NCBI RefSeq assembly: GCF_001559595.1
Contig: NZ_LNTY01000043.1
Location: 62,001 to 126,000, forward strand
Direction of reading: 5' to 3'
Origin: Enterovibrio coralii
GTDB taxonomy: Bacteria; Pseudomonadota; Gammaproteobacteria; Enterobacterales; Vibrionaceae
DNA length: 64,000 bases
In this document: piece after piece, positions 36,867 to 45,261 of the stretch
Layout of the letters: every line of letters begins with the position of its first letter
How positions within the stretch are numbered: the stretch's first letter is position 1
The notes under the pieces: model-generated
Told to the model about the DNA's origin: nothing
Database searches by the model: none
What the model saw: the letters and a program-made list of their open reading frames with translations, nothing else
Program-made: the position numbers and the translations under genes

Positions 36867-36928
36867 GTTCACATTCTATTCATATTTTCAAATTAGCCAT
36901 TCACTTTCATTGCTAACCATATTCACAT
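36867..36928. promoter_or_regulatory. Helically phased TorR-box-like direct repeats in the torR-torC interval
   Basis: Four copies of (G/A)TTCA(C/T): GTTCACAT 36867, ATTCATAT 36878, ATTCACTT 36899 and ATTCACAT 36921. Steps of 11, 21 and 22 bases put all on one DNA face. They resemble the E. coli tor box CTGTTCATAT. The interval 36664-37065 holds no gene. Confidence 0.6.
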
Positions 36929-37065
36929 CCAATCGCTAACATGCGCGACTCGAAATAACGCATCAAAAACATGTAGCTATAGTGCGCTGGCTTGCTTTCC
37001 AACTTCGAGACGGGGATTGGGCCCAACACTAACTACAAACACATTTTATGGGTGTATCCATTTTT

Positions 37066-38229
37066 ATGAAAAAGCTATTGCAAAAGCTGATGAAGCCAAG
37101 CGCAAAGTACCCAATCCTTGCGCTGGTTCTGGTCGGTGCTGTTATTGCGGTCGCCGGCGTGATCTCAATGAACAAAGCCTTCGAAGTTTTCTCTTCCACT
37201 GAGTTCTGTACTTCATGTCACACCATGCAGCAGAACTACGAGGAATATAAGCAATCTATCCACTACAGCAATGCGAAAGGTATTCGTGCTGAGTGTGTTG
37301 ACTGTCACCAGCCAAAAGATTTCGCTGGCAAAGTGTGGCGTAAGATGGGTGCAGTAACTGACCTTTACCACCACTTCATCACTGGCAAGATCGATACCCC
37401 AGAAAAGTTTGAGGAACACCGGCTCGAACTCGCCCAGAAAGTCTGGGACCGTATGGCTGACGAGAACTACAAAACCTGTACGACCTGTCACTCATACGAC
37501 GCAATGGATCACAGCAAGCAATCTGTTCAAGCAATGAAAGAGATGATCCCTGCTGCGAAAGAAAACATGGCGTGTATTGAATGTCACAAAGGTATCGCGC
37601 ACGAACTGCCAAACATGGCAGGTGGCTTCCGTAAGACATTCGAAACGCTGAGCGCGACCGCAGTTGCTCCTGCTGGTGCGAAGAAGCTGTACTCGCTGGA
37701 AGAGAAGAGCCTGTTCGCTGCTGCTGATGCAAATGGCAAAGTTGAAGGCCAACTGCTGCCAGCTTCAGAAGTTGAAGTGATTGGCGAAGAAGGCGACATG
37801 CTGAAAGTTCGCGTTCAAGGCTGGATCGAAACAAACGGTAAAGGCCGCGTAATGACTGAGTACATGGGTAAACGTGTATTCAAGGCAACAGTACGTGGTG
37901 ATGTTAAAGCAACTGAAACCGTTATCTCTGAAGAAGTAGACCCAGCAACCAACATCGCTTGGAAACAAGTAGCCGTTGAAGCATACGTCACCAAAGACGG
38001 CATGCTGGACAGCATTCAGCCTGTATGGGATTACGCATCAGAAATGTACGCGTCTTCTTGTAACTCGTGTCACGCAGCACCGGCTCCTGGCCACTTCACT
38101 GCGAACGGCTGGATCTCAAGCTTGAAAGCGATGAGTGCATATTACCGCCTGAGCAAGACTGAAGAGCGCACCCTGCTGAAGTATCTGCAGAACCACGGTA
38201 GCGACACTGGCGGTGCAGGTCACCACTAA
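37066..38229 (+). CDS. torC: Pentahaem c-type cytochrome TorC
   Basis: 387 residues. The start at 37066 (KKLLQKLMKPSAKYPILAL) aligns with NapC/NirT N-termini better than 37048. One N-terminal TM anchor, then four NapC-type haem sites (CTSCH, CVDCH, CTTCH, CIECH) in the first ~190 residues and a fifth, CNSCH, in the C-terminal domain, the TorC arrangement. It passes electrons from menaquinol to periplasmic TorA. First gene of torCAD. Confidence 0.93.
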   Translation: MKKLLQKLMKPSAKYPILALVLVGAVIAVAGVISMNKAFEVFSSTEFCTSCHTMQQNYEEYKQSIHYSNAKGIRAECVDCHQPKDFAGKVWRKMGAVTDLYHHFITGKIDTPEKFEEHRLELAQKVWDRMADENYKTCTTCHSYDAMDHSKQSVQAMKEMIPAAKENMACIECHKGIAHELPNMAGGFRKTFETLSATAVAPAGAKKLYSLEEKSLFAAADANGKVEGQLLPASEVEVIGEEGDMLKVRVQGWIETNGKGRVMTEYMGKRVFKATVRGDVKATETVISEEVDPATNIAWKQVAVEAYVTKDGMLDSIQPVWDYASEMYASSCNSCHAAPAPGHFTANGWISSLKAMSAYYRLSKTEERTLLKYLQNHGSDTGGAGHH

Positions 38230-38296
38230 TAACGAATTAAAGCGGCAGGCGCATTAGCGCCTGTCTTATCGACTTTAAATTAATAAGGATTCCTAC

Positions 38297-40825
38297 ATGG
38301 CGACTGAAAAACAACAAGGCATTACCCGCCGTCGTTTTCTATCTGGCATGTTGACCGCCAGTGCTGGTGCCGTTATCGGCAGCAGCCTTCTGGCGCCTCG
38401 CAAGGCTATGGCCGCGACTGATGCGAAAAGCACTTTCTCTGGCGAAGTAATTCACGGTTCACACTGGGGTGCATTCCGCGCGAAAGTTGAGAACGGCATC
38501 TGGATCGATACCGTTGCGTTCGAAAACGACCCTCACCCAACTTCAATGTTGAACGGTGTTCGCGAAGTGGTTTACAACCCATCTCGTGTTAAATACCCAA
38601 TGGTTCGTCTGGACTGGCTGAAGCACGGCTGGAAATCTGACACATCTCAACGTGGTGATAACCGCTTTGTACGTGTGCCATGGTCACAAGCACTGGACTT
38701 CTTCCACCACGAGCTTGAACGTGTTCAAACCACTTACGGCCCAAGTGCGCTGTACGCAGGTCACTCTGGCTGGCAGTCATGTGGTAAGTTGAACACCGCT
38801 GGTACCATCATGCAGCGCGCGATCAGCCTGCACGGTACTTACCTAGCGAAGATCGGTGACTACTCAACCGGTTCTGCGCAGGTTGTTCTGCCTTACGTTG
38901 CTGGTGCAATGGAAGTTTACGAACAGCAAACGTCTTGGCCTCTGGTTCTGGAAAACGCGAAAAACATCGTTATCTGGGGTTCAGACCCAATCAAAAACCT
39001 GCAAGTTGGCTGGCTGATCCCTGATCACAGCGTTTACGGTTACTACCAACAACTGGCAGATAAAGTGAAAGCTGGTGAAATCAACGTTATCCACGTTGAC
39101 CCAGTGAAGAACGAATCTTACAAGTTCTTCGGCGGCGAGCAGGTTCCAGTGAACCCGCAAACTGACGTTCCATTGATGCTGGCGATTGCTCACACTCTGT
39201 ACACTGAAAAGCTGTACGACGAGCAATTCCTGGCTGATTACACCACTGGTTTCGACCAATTCGTTCCTTACCTGACCGGTGAGAAAGACGGCGTTGAGAA
39301 GACACCAGAGTGGGCAGCGAAGATCTGTGGTATCCCTGCAGACCAAATCCGCGAACTGGCACGTACCATGGCAAGTGGCCGTACTCAGATCATCGCGGGC
39401 TGGTGTTTGCAGCGTATGCAGCACGGCGAACAGTACGCATGGATGATCGTTGTTCTGGCAGCAATGCTGGGTCAAATCGGTCTACCAGGTGGCGGCTTCG
39501 GTTTCGGTTGGCACTACAACGACGCAGGTACTATCACCTCTGCGGGTCCACTGATGTCTGGTTTCAGCTCAGTGACTGGCGTTGAGCCAATTCACCAAGG
39601 TAGCTACAACGGTTACTCGACCTACATTCCAGTAGCGCGTTTCGTTGACTGTATCGAAAACCCAGGTCAAACCATCCAGTTCAATGGTCACAAGGTGAAG
39701 TTCCCACACATGAAGATGGCTATCTTCTGTGGTAACAACCCATTCCACCACCACCAAGATCGTAACCGTATGATCAATGCGTGGCAGAAACTGGAAACCG
39801 TTGTTGTTGTTGATCACCAGTGGACAGCAAGCTGCCGCTTCGCAGACATCGTTCTGCCAGCGACGACCACTTACGAGCGTAACGACATCGAGCAGTTCGG
39901 TAACCACTCGAACAAAGGTATCATCGCGATGAAACAAATCGTTGAGCCTATGTTCGAATCGAAAGATGACTTCGATATCTTCCGTGAACTGTGCACCCGT
40001 TACGACCGCGAAGAAGCGTTCACTGGCGGTAAGACTAAGATGGAGTGGATCGAAGAGATCTACAACGGTGCGCGTCTGCAAGGCCGTGGTATCGGTGTTC
40101 GTATGCCTAACTTCATCAAGTTCTGGGAAGAAGAGCAATTTATCCCGTTCCCAGAAGGTTCAGAGTGGGTACGTCACGCAGCATTCCGTAAAGAACCGGA
40201 TCTGGAGCCACTGGGCACAGCAACTGGTTTGATCGAGATTTACTGTAAGACTATCGCTGACATGGGTTACGACGACTGTCAGGGCCACCCAATGTGGTTC
40301 GAAAAAGTTGAACGTAGCCACGGCGGTCCTAAGTCGAACAAGTTCCCGATCCACCTGCAGAGCTGTCACCCGAACCACCGTCTGCACTCGCAGCTGTGTT
40401 CGTCTGACGACCACCGCGGTACCTATGCAGTTGCTGGTCGCGAGCCTTGTTACATCAGCACTGAAGATGCGAAAGCACGTGGTATCGTGTCTGGCGACAT
40501 CGTTCGTGTATTCAACGACCGTGGCCAAGTACTTGCAGGTGCTGTTGTTACTGACGACTACATGTCAGGCGTATGTCGTATCCACGAAGGTGCATGGTAT
40601 GCGCCTCTGGAAGGCGGCAAGTCAGGTACTCTATGTACTTACGGCGACCCGAACGTTCTGACTGTTGATATCGGTACATCGAAACTGGCTCAAGCAACGT
40701 CTGCACACACTGCACTGGTTGAAATTGAGAAATACACTGGCAAAGTTCCAGCAGTAACTGGTTTCAGCGGCCCAATCGCAGTTGACGATGTAAACCCACT
40801 GTTCCCAGCGATGGATATCGCATAA
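38297..40825 (+). CDS. torA: Trimethylamine N-oxide reductase, molybdopterin enzyme TorA
   Basis: 842 residues (E. coli 848). Twin-arginine signal ITRRRFLSGMLTASAGA ending KAMA, so it is exported folded. Mature blocks: HWGAFRAKVENGIW, YAGHSGWQSCGKLN, WGSDPIKN, GLPGGGFGFGWHYN, ATTTYERNDIEQFG and the molybdopterin-dinucleotide C-domain (HPNHRLHSQL). The Mo-serine is likely in GDYSTGSAQVV. It reduces TMAO to TMA as terminal respiratory acceptor. AAGGA precedes ATG 38297. Confidence 0.95.
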   Translation: MATEKQQGITRRRFLSGMLTASAGAVIGSSLLAPRKAMAATDAKSTFSGEVIHGSHWGAFRAKVENGIWIDTVAFENDPHPTSMLNGVREVVYNPSRVKYPMVRLDWLKHGWKSDTSQRGDNRFVRVPWSQALDFFHHELERVQTTYGPSALYAGHSGWQSCGKLNTAGTIMQRAISLHGTYLAKIGDYSTGSAQVVLPYVAGAMEVYEQQTSWPLVLENAKNIVIWGSDPIKNLQVGWLIPDHSVYGYYQQLADKVKAGEINVIHVDPVKNESYKFFGGEQVPVNPQTDVPLMLAIAHTLYTEKLYDEQFLADYTTGFDQFVPYLTGEKDGVEKTPEWAAKICGIPADQIRELARTMASGRTQIIAGWCLQRMQHGEQYAWMIVVLAAMLGQIGLPGGGFGFGWHYNDAGTITSAGPLMSGFSSVTGVEPIHQGSYNGYSTYIPVARFVDCIENPGQTIQFNGHKVKFPHMKMAIFCGNNPFHHHQDRNRMINAWQKLETVVVVDHQWTASCRFADIVLPATTTYERNDIEQFGNHSNKGIIAMKQIVEPMFESKDDFDIFRELCTRYDREEAFTGGKTKMEWIEEIYNGARLQGRGIGVRMPNFIKFWEEEQFIPFPEGSEWVRHAAFRKEPDLEPLGTATGLIEIYCKTIADMGYDDCQGHPMWFEKVERSHGGPKSNKFPIHLQSCHPNHRLHSQLCSSDDHRGTYAVAGREPCYISTEDAKARGIVSGDIVRVFNDRGQVLAGAVVTDDYMSGVCRIHEGAWYAPLEGGKSGTLCTYGDPNVLTVDIGTSKLAQATSAHTALVEIEKYTGKVPAVTGFSGPIAVDDVNPLFPAMDIA

Positions 40826-40840
40826 GAGACAGTGATGAGA

Positions 40841-40867
40841 AAAAGGGCAGCTTAGCTGCCCTTTTTT
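40841..40867 (+). terminator. Intrinsic terminator between torA and torD
   Basis: AAAAGGGCAGCT / AGCTGCCCTTTTTT hairpin 15 bp after the torA stop. It implies that torD has its own promoter or depends on read-through. Confidence 0.85.
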
Positions 40868-40895
40868 ACTCCAACTTCTATACACTTATAGAATC

Positions 40896-40935
40896 TATAC
40901 CCAAGCCCACATAAGACGAATACGGTTTGGGTATA
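40896..40935. repeat. Inverted repeat upstream of torD
   Basis: TATACCCAAGCC (40896-40907) and GGTTTGGGTATA (40924-40935), 11 of 12 paired, 16-base loop, ending 32 bp before the torD start. It could be an operator or a leader hairpin. Confidence 0.45.
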
Positions 40936-40967
40936 CACTCTAACGCATCTCGAAAAACGGAATGATA

Positions 40968-41615
40968 ATGCAAGAATTTATTGCCATTAACGAACAACGC
41001 GCCGAGTTCTACTGGTGGATGTCTTCACTGTTTGCAACCGAATTGACCCAGCAAGACTTGGACAATTATCACGGCGGTGACATGGACAACTACTATTCTG
41101 TGTTGGCCATGACCGAAGAACTGAAAGCACCTATTGCTGAGTTCCGCGACGCATTGAGCAAACTGAAGCTGCGCGAAGACGCTCAGCTTGAATTGTCCGC
41201 CGACTTTTGCGGTTTGTTCCTGAGCACGCCAAAGAGCGGTGCCCTGCCGTATGCCTCTATGTATATCGGTACAACTGGCCTTCTGAATGATAAGCCTGCG
41301 CAAGAGATGGCAGCGTGGATGAACCAATACGGTATCGCGCAACGCAAAGACTTCAACGAACCGTTTGACCACCTGGCAGTGCAACTCGACTTTATGGGCA
41401 ACCTTGTCATTCTTGCGAATAAAGAAGAGAGCGAAGAGAAACAAGAAGCAATGATGCAAGAGCAACTTCGTTTCCTCGACACTATGCTGGTGCCTTGGTT
41501 GGGCCATTTCCAAAAGTCAGTGAATGATTTCGACCGTTTTGGTTTCTATAAAGCGGCGGCAAACCTACTGGCTGCATTTGTCGCTTTAGATGTCGCGTTT
41601 TTGAAAGGCGAATAA
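40968..41615 (+). CDS. torD: TorA-specific chaperone TorD
   Basis: 215 residues, all-helical TorD/DmsD family: RAEFYWWMSSLFATELTQQDL at the N-terminus, YASMYIGTTGLLNDKPAQEM, and EPFDHLAVQLDFM (the family's E(P)DH motif). It binds apo-TorA and its signal peptide during cofactor insertion. ATG 40968 is preferred over 40962 because ACGGA touches the first ATG and is 6 bases from the second. Confidence 0.9.
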   Translation: MQEFIAINEQRAEFYWWMSSLFATELTQQDLDNYHGGDMDNYYSVLAMTEELKAPIAEFRDALSKLKLREDAQLELSADFCGLFLSTPKSGALPYASMYIGTTGLLNDKPAQEMAAWMNQYGIAQRKDFNEPFDHLAVQLDFMGNLVILANKEESEEKQEAMMQEQLRFLDTMLVPWLGHFQKSVNDFDRFGFYKAAANLLAAFVALDVAFLKGE

Positions 41616-41633
41616 ACGAAAAACTGGCAGAGT

Positions 41634-41662
41634 AAAAAGCCGGCTGAGTCCGGCTTTTTTTA
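41634..41662 (+). terminator. Intrinsic terminator of torD
   Basis: AAAAAGCCGG, loop CTGAGT, CCGGCTTTTTTT. Confidence 0.9.
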
Positions 41663-41821
41663 TTGGCGCGCAAACACATACAGAGATTGGGTGTATGTTT
41701 TAAAAATCTCTAAGGGTGGTAAAGAATGTGTTGCTGCCTATTAAGGTTGACACGCATCAAGCTTATTTACGTCGTAACAATAGAATAATTGCGACACTGC
41801 CAAACACCCAGTAAACTGTGA

Positions 41822-41837
41822 ACGCAAGCGTTTGGCA
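41822..41837. promoter_or_regulatory. PurR operator upstream of purR
   Basis: ACGCAAGCGTTTGGCA closely matches the 16-base PurR box ACGCAAACGTTTTCGT (core ACGCAA-CGTTT). About 215 bp before the purR start; it supports autoregulation. Confidence 0.65.
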
Positions 41838-41867
41838 TTGAGAATTTGGTGCAATGTTGCATAAGCA

Positions 41868-41883
41868 CTTTTAAACGTTTCGC
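41868..41883. promoter_or_regulatory. Second, weaker PurR-like operator
   Basis: Core AAACGTTT (41873-41880) in TTTTAAACGTTTCGCC. Only the central palindrome matches. E. coli purR also has two operators, one of which is weak. Nothing else is recognised from here to 42053. Confidence 0.4.
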
Positions 41884-42053
41884 CGTGCATAAATCATGCA
41901 ATTAAAGACAGACATATCGCTCGGCGATATGCACATAGGCAAAGCACTCGATACTTTGCATCATTTGAATTTAGTACGCCGCTTCTTAATAGCGGCGTAA
42001 ACATGTGAGCAGCTCCGAAGCGGGCTGCCGATGAAAACGATAAGAAGATTACA

Positions 42054-43061
42054 ATGGCAACAATTAAAGACGTCGCTCGACTCGCCGGTGTATCTACAAC
42101 CACAGTTTCCCACGTGATCAATAAGACACGTTTTGTGGCAGAAAACACGACGAAAAAAGTATGGGCTGCAGTCGACGATCTGAACTACGCACCAAGTGCG
42201 GTTGCGCGAAGCCTAAAGTGCAACTCTACCCGCACCATTGGTATGCTGGTGACCAAATCGACGAACCCATTTTTCGCTGAAGTCGTACATGGCGTCGAAG
42301 AATATTGCTATAACGAAGGCTACACGCTCATTCTGTGTAACACCGAAGGTAACATCGCTAAACAACGCGATTATCTGCGTATGCTTGCTGAAAAGCGCGT
42401 AGACGGTGTTCTGGTGATGTGTTCAGACATCAGTGAAGAACTGTTGGCACTGCTTGAAAAGAAACAAGACCTGCCAATGGTTGTGATGAACTGGGGCACC
42501 GAGCATGTAAACACCGACTGTATCCAAGACAATGCAGAGCTTGGTGGTTACCTAGCAACTAAATACCTGATTGATTGCGGCCACAAAGACATCGCATGTA
42601 TTTCTGGCCAATTGGACCGCCTTACGTGCCAAACACGTTTGAGTGGTTTCAGAAAGGCACTCGCAGAAGCGGGTCTTGAAGAAAGACCAGAGTGGATTGT
42701 CGAAGCTGACTTCGAGTGTGACACAGCAGTTGTTGCGGCGAAGAAGCTGATTGAACAAGAAAAACGCCCTACTGCGGTTTTCTGTTTTAACGACATCATG
42801 GCATTGGCTGCGATCAGTACATTCCGCCAGGCTGGACTGGATGTGCCAAACGATATCTCTGTGATCGGTTACGACAACATCGATTTAGCTGCGTTCTTCT
42901 CGCCACCGCTGACCACGATTCACACGCCAAAGAATCGCTTGGGTAAAACCGCTATCAAGCTTTTACTGGAGCGTTTGGTGAATAAAGAAAGCGAGCAGCA
43001 GACGTTTGAAATGCAACCAGAGTTGGTTGTTCGCAGTTCAGTAAAAGACCTGAACGCATAA
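42054..43061 (+). CDS. purR: Purine repressor PurR
   Basis: 335 residues, LacI family. N-terminal helix-turn-helix [23 protein letters not shown], hinge helix SAVARSLK, then a periplasmic-binding-like core binding hypoxanthine/guanine ([44 protein letters not shown]). The residue pattern closely follows E. coli PurR (341). It represses purine synthesis genes and probably itself, given the upstream boxes. Confidence 0.93.
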   Translation: MATIKDVARLAGVSTTTVSHVINKTRFVAENTTKKVWAAVDDLNYAPSAVARSLKCNSTRTIGMLVTKSTNPFFAEVVHGVEEYCYNEGYTLILCNTEGNIAKQRDYLRMLAEKRVDGVLVMCSDISEELLALLEKKQDLPMVVMNWGTEHVNTDCIQDNAELGGYLATKYLIDCGHKDIACISGQLDRLTCQTRLSGFRKALAEAGLEERPEWIVEADFECDTAVVAAKKLIEQEKRPTAVFCFNDIMALAAISTFRQAGLDVPNDISVIGYDNIDLAAFFSPPLTTIHTPKNRLGKTAIKLLLERLVNKESEQQTFEMQPELVVRSSVKDLNA

Positions 43062-43091
43062 TCCTCTTAGTGCCTATTCAGTGCACACAAG

Positions 43092-43120
43092 AAACCCGAG
43101 TCTCTGACTCGGGTTTTTTA
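43092..43120 (+). terminator. Intrinsic terminator of purR
   Basis: AAACCCGAGTC / GACTCGGGTTTTTT with TCT loop. Confidence 0.9.
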
Positions 43121-43360
43121 TTTAATGTTCGTTCCAAAAGCGTCGCATTATCAAATGAGCTATAACGAATATAAAATGCCTAATATTTTAGGCTCGCATG
43201 CCATATTTCTATCCTTTGCCAAAATCGCTCGAAACCCCGCCATTACAGTGATTAGCCTCGAATATTTAAGATTCAACCAAATCATTTCCTGAACCAAGAT
43301 CACACTTTAGGTGGCCAGTATTAACGACAAATTTACTAAATTGGGTTAAGCTATTTAAGT

Positions 43361-43458
43361 CAAGAAAAAGGCAAACCATCGCGAAAGCATGGGACGCAAA
43401 GCTTCCGGCCTTCACACCTCAATCTTTGTTGCGGTGTTGGTAGCGGAGTTACCGATGA
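43361..43458 (+). promoter_or_regulatory. Cyclic di-GMP-I (GEMM) riboswitch upstream of tfoY
   Basis: Canonical aptamer: GGCAAACCATC, GCGAAAG tetraloop hairpin, CATGGGACGCAAAGC, TTCCGGCC, a second hairpin and GGTAGCGGAGTTACCGATG. It is nearly the V. cholerae Vc2 aptamer that precedes tfoY. Downstream, CCAGAA/TTCTGG (43475-43489) may form part of the expression platform before the start 115 bases on. The interval 43121-43360 holds no gene. Confidence 0.93.
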
Positions 43459-43573
43459 CGTTAGCATCTCCTCTCCAGAAAACTTCTGGTTAAAGACAAT
43501 TCACAGAATTTGTCCCGCTACGTTAATCCCCTTGACCAATAGTCTTACAACGTTATGTTTGAGAATGAGTCAT

Positions 43574-44167
43574 ATGGATAAACCAACTCTAAAAAACACA
43601 CTTAAGTTTTTTGAATCTTTAGGAAAAATCAAATCACGTTCAATGTTTGGTGGTTTCGGCATCTTTTGCAACGACACCATGTTTGGACTCGTTGTACATG
43701 ACCAGCTTCACCTTAGAGCCGGCCAACAAAATGAAGTCGAATTTATTAAACTTCAAATGCAGCCATACGAGTACAAAAAACGTGGTTTCCCCGTTGTTAC
43801 AAAGTACTACGCTATTCCAGAAATGTGGTGGGAACAGCCAGAGGTCCTGATGGCACATGCAGTCAAAGCTCTGGACATTGCACGTGAAGACCAACATGAA
43901 AAGAAGACTGCCGTCCCAGCTCGTATAAAAGACCTGCCTAACTTAAGGCTGGCAACCGAACGCATGCTGAAAAAAGCGGGTATAGGGTCAGTTCAAGAGC
44001 TGCAAGACACTGGCTCTGTAGGCGCATTCCAAGCACTTCAACGTTCACACAATGACGCGGTTAGCCTTGAAATGCTTTGGGCACTAGAAGGTGCTATCGA
44101 AGGCAAGCACTGGTCCGTTATCACGCCAGCTCGCAGAGACGAACTACTCCAACATCTCGATCAATAA
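43574..44167 (+). CDS. tfoY: TfoX-family regulator TfoY
   Basis: 197 residues. N-terminal TfoX domain ([37 protein letters not shown]) and C-terminal domain ([32 protein letters not shown]). Start MDKPTLKN at 43574 is preferred to the in-frame ATG at 43565 and the upstream TTG. In V. cholerae, TfoY controls motility, type VI secretion and defensive behaviour and is tuned by c-di-GMP; the riboswitch here supports the same identity. Single gene. Confidence 0.92.
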   Translation: MDKPTLKNTLKFFESLGKIKSRSMFGGFGIFCNDTMFGLVVHDQLHLRAGQQNEVEFIKLQMQPYEYKKRGFPVVTKYYAIPEMWWEQPEVLMAHAVKALDIAREDQHEKKTAVPARIKDLPNLRLATERMLKKAGIGSVQELQDTGSVGAFQALQRSHNDAVSLEMLWALEGAIEGKHWSVITPARRDELLQHLDQ

Positions 44168-44192
44168 CGCTTTTTTCTCTGCGCGGAACTAT

Positions 44193-44229
44193 CGCTCTCA
44201 GTTCAACTCTAAGTATAGAGCTGAGAGCG
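44193..44229 (+). terminator. Hairpin after tfoY
   Basis: CGCTCTCAG / CTGAGAGCG, 9-bp perfect stem with a 19-base loop that has a further small stem (CTCT/AGAG). Weak T tail. Confidence 0.5.
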
Positions 44230-44450
44230 TTAAATCACTCTCACGTCACCCTCATTCGCACTGCATACTGTAACTTTTATAATTTACAGTAATAGCACCC
44301 TGTTTTGTCCTTTCTTTGCTTCCTAAATGGAAAGTACTACCATGTTCCATCGCTGTGATAGCAAGCATCCGCAATAGATAATTTAAGAAAAATCCCTTTA
44401 ATAAACCAATCGACATAACAACATTCAAAAATCACCCCAAAGACACCTTT

Positions 44451-44466
44451 TGTGACATGCGTCACA
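44451..44466. promoter_or_regulatory. Consensus CRP-binding site
   Basis: TGTGA-CATGCG-TCACA is a perfect TGTGAN6TCACA CRP core, 71 bp before the start of the next gene. The rest of 44230-44536 is AT-rich with no gene. Confidence 0.75.
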
Positions 44467-44536
44467 CATATGAGACTATATGTGCCTCGTTGATTATCAG
44501 TTCAACGCATTCTGGACTATGTGAAAAGAGAGAGAG

Positions 44537-44893
44537 TTGAATGGCAACAATAAGATGCATTACAACAAACCGTTTCCAGACCAAATTGACAGGATCTTTC
44601 GAGACCACTTTAGTAAGTGGCCGCGAAGATTTAAGTGGACGGTGTTCTGCTGCTTCTTCATGCCGTTGTCATTTTACTTTGCACTTGTCCAAGGCACCTT
44701 TGCACCCTCTTTTCTCAGCATTTTGGTCATGTTCTTCTTTTCCATAAATGCCATGGTTGTTTTTTGGGGCTTGAGACTTAACAGCTTCGCCCGACGCTAC
44801 TGGCATCGAAACTATCACATCGCAGGCACCACTACCCTCGCCCTTGTCCCCCTTTCCTTACTGGCATTTCAATACTCTGTGTACTGTTTATAG
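44537..44893 (+). CDS. Small inner-membrane protein of unknown function
   Basis: 118 residues from TTG 44537, or 112 from ATG 44555; the TTG follows AGAGAGAG closely. Basic N-terminus (FSKWPRRFKW) then three hydrophobic spans (VFCCFFMPLSFYFALV, FLSILVMFFFSINAMVVFWGL, TTTLALVPLSLLAFQ). No family recognised. A consensus CRP site upstream suggests carbon-source control. Start uncertain. Confidence 0.55.
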   Translation: MNGNNKMHYNKPFPDQIDRIFRDHFSKWPRRFKWTVFCCFFMPLSFYFALVQGTFAPSFLSILVMFFFSINAMVVFWGLRLNSFARRYWHRNYHIAGTTTLALVPLSLLAFQYSVYCL

Positions 44894-45261
44894 CCGTTGC
44901 TATTTCACGAATTACTCAAATAACTAAATCAATTAAAACAGATAGATACCGCACATCTATTGATAGTCAGTGCAAACTGATTCGAAATTTTTGATGAAGT
45001 GTGTAATTTATTTCTCTACGCCACGGTCATATCCACCAAGCAAGAACGGAAACGCGCGCACCTCCACCCTTTGCTTAAGCTCATAATCTTCATGAGTCAC
45101 AATATTGGCAACAAATTCACTTAACTCACTGGATTGTTAACAAAAATACTTATGACAAACGTATGTTTTGCCATAGTTATTCTGTGAATAGTCGCTTATC
45201 TTCACGTGAATGGATTGCCCGAGTGCTCCAACGCAACTTGGCTTTTTAGTAAGGACAAAAG
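44894..45261. other. Intergenic stretch, promoter region of the following operon
   Basis: No gene seen. AT-rich with a short TCAGT/ACTGA inverted repeat near 44969. It must hold the promoter of the TVP38/ynj operon. Confidence 0.4.
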
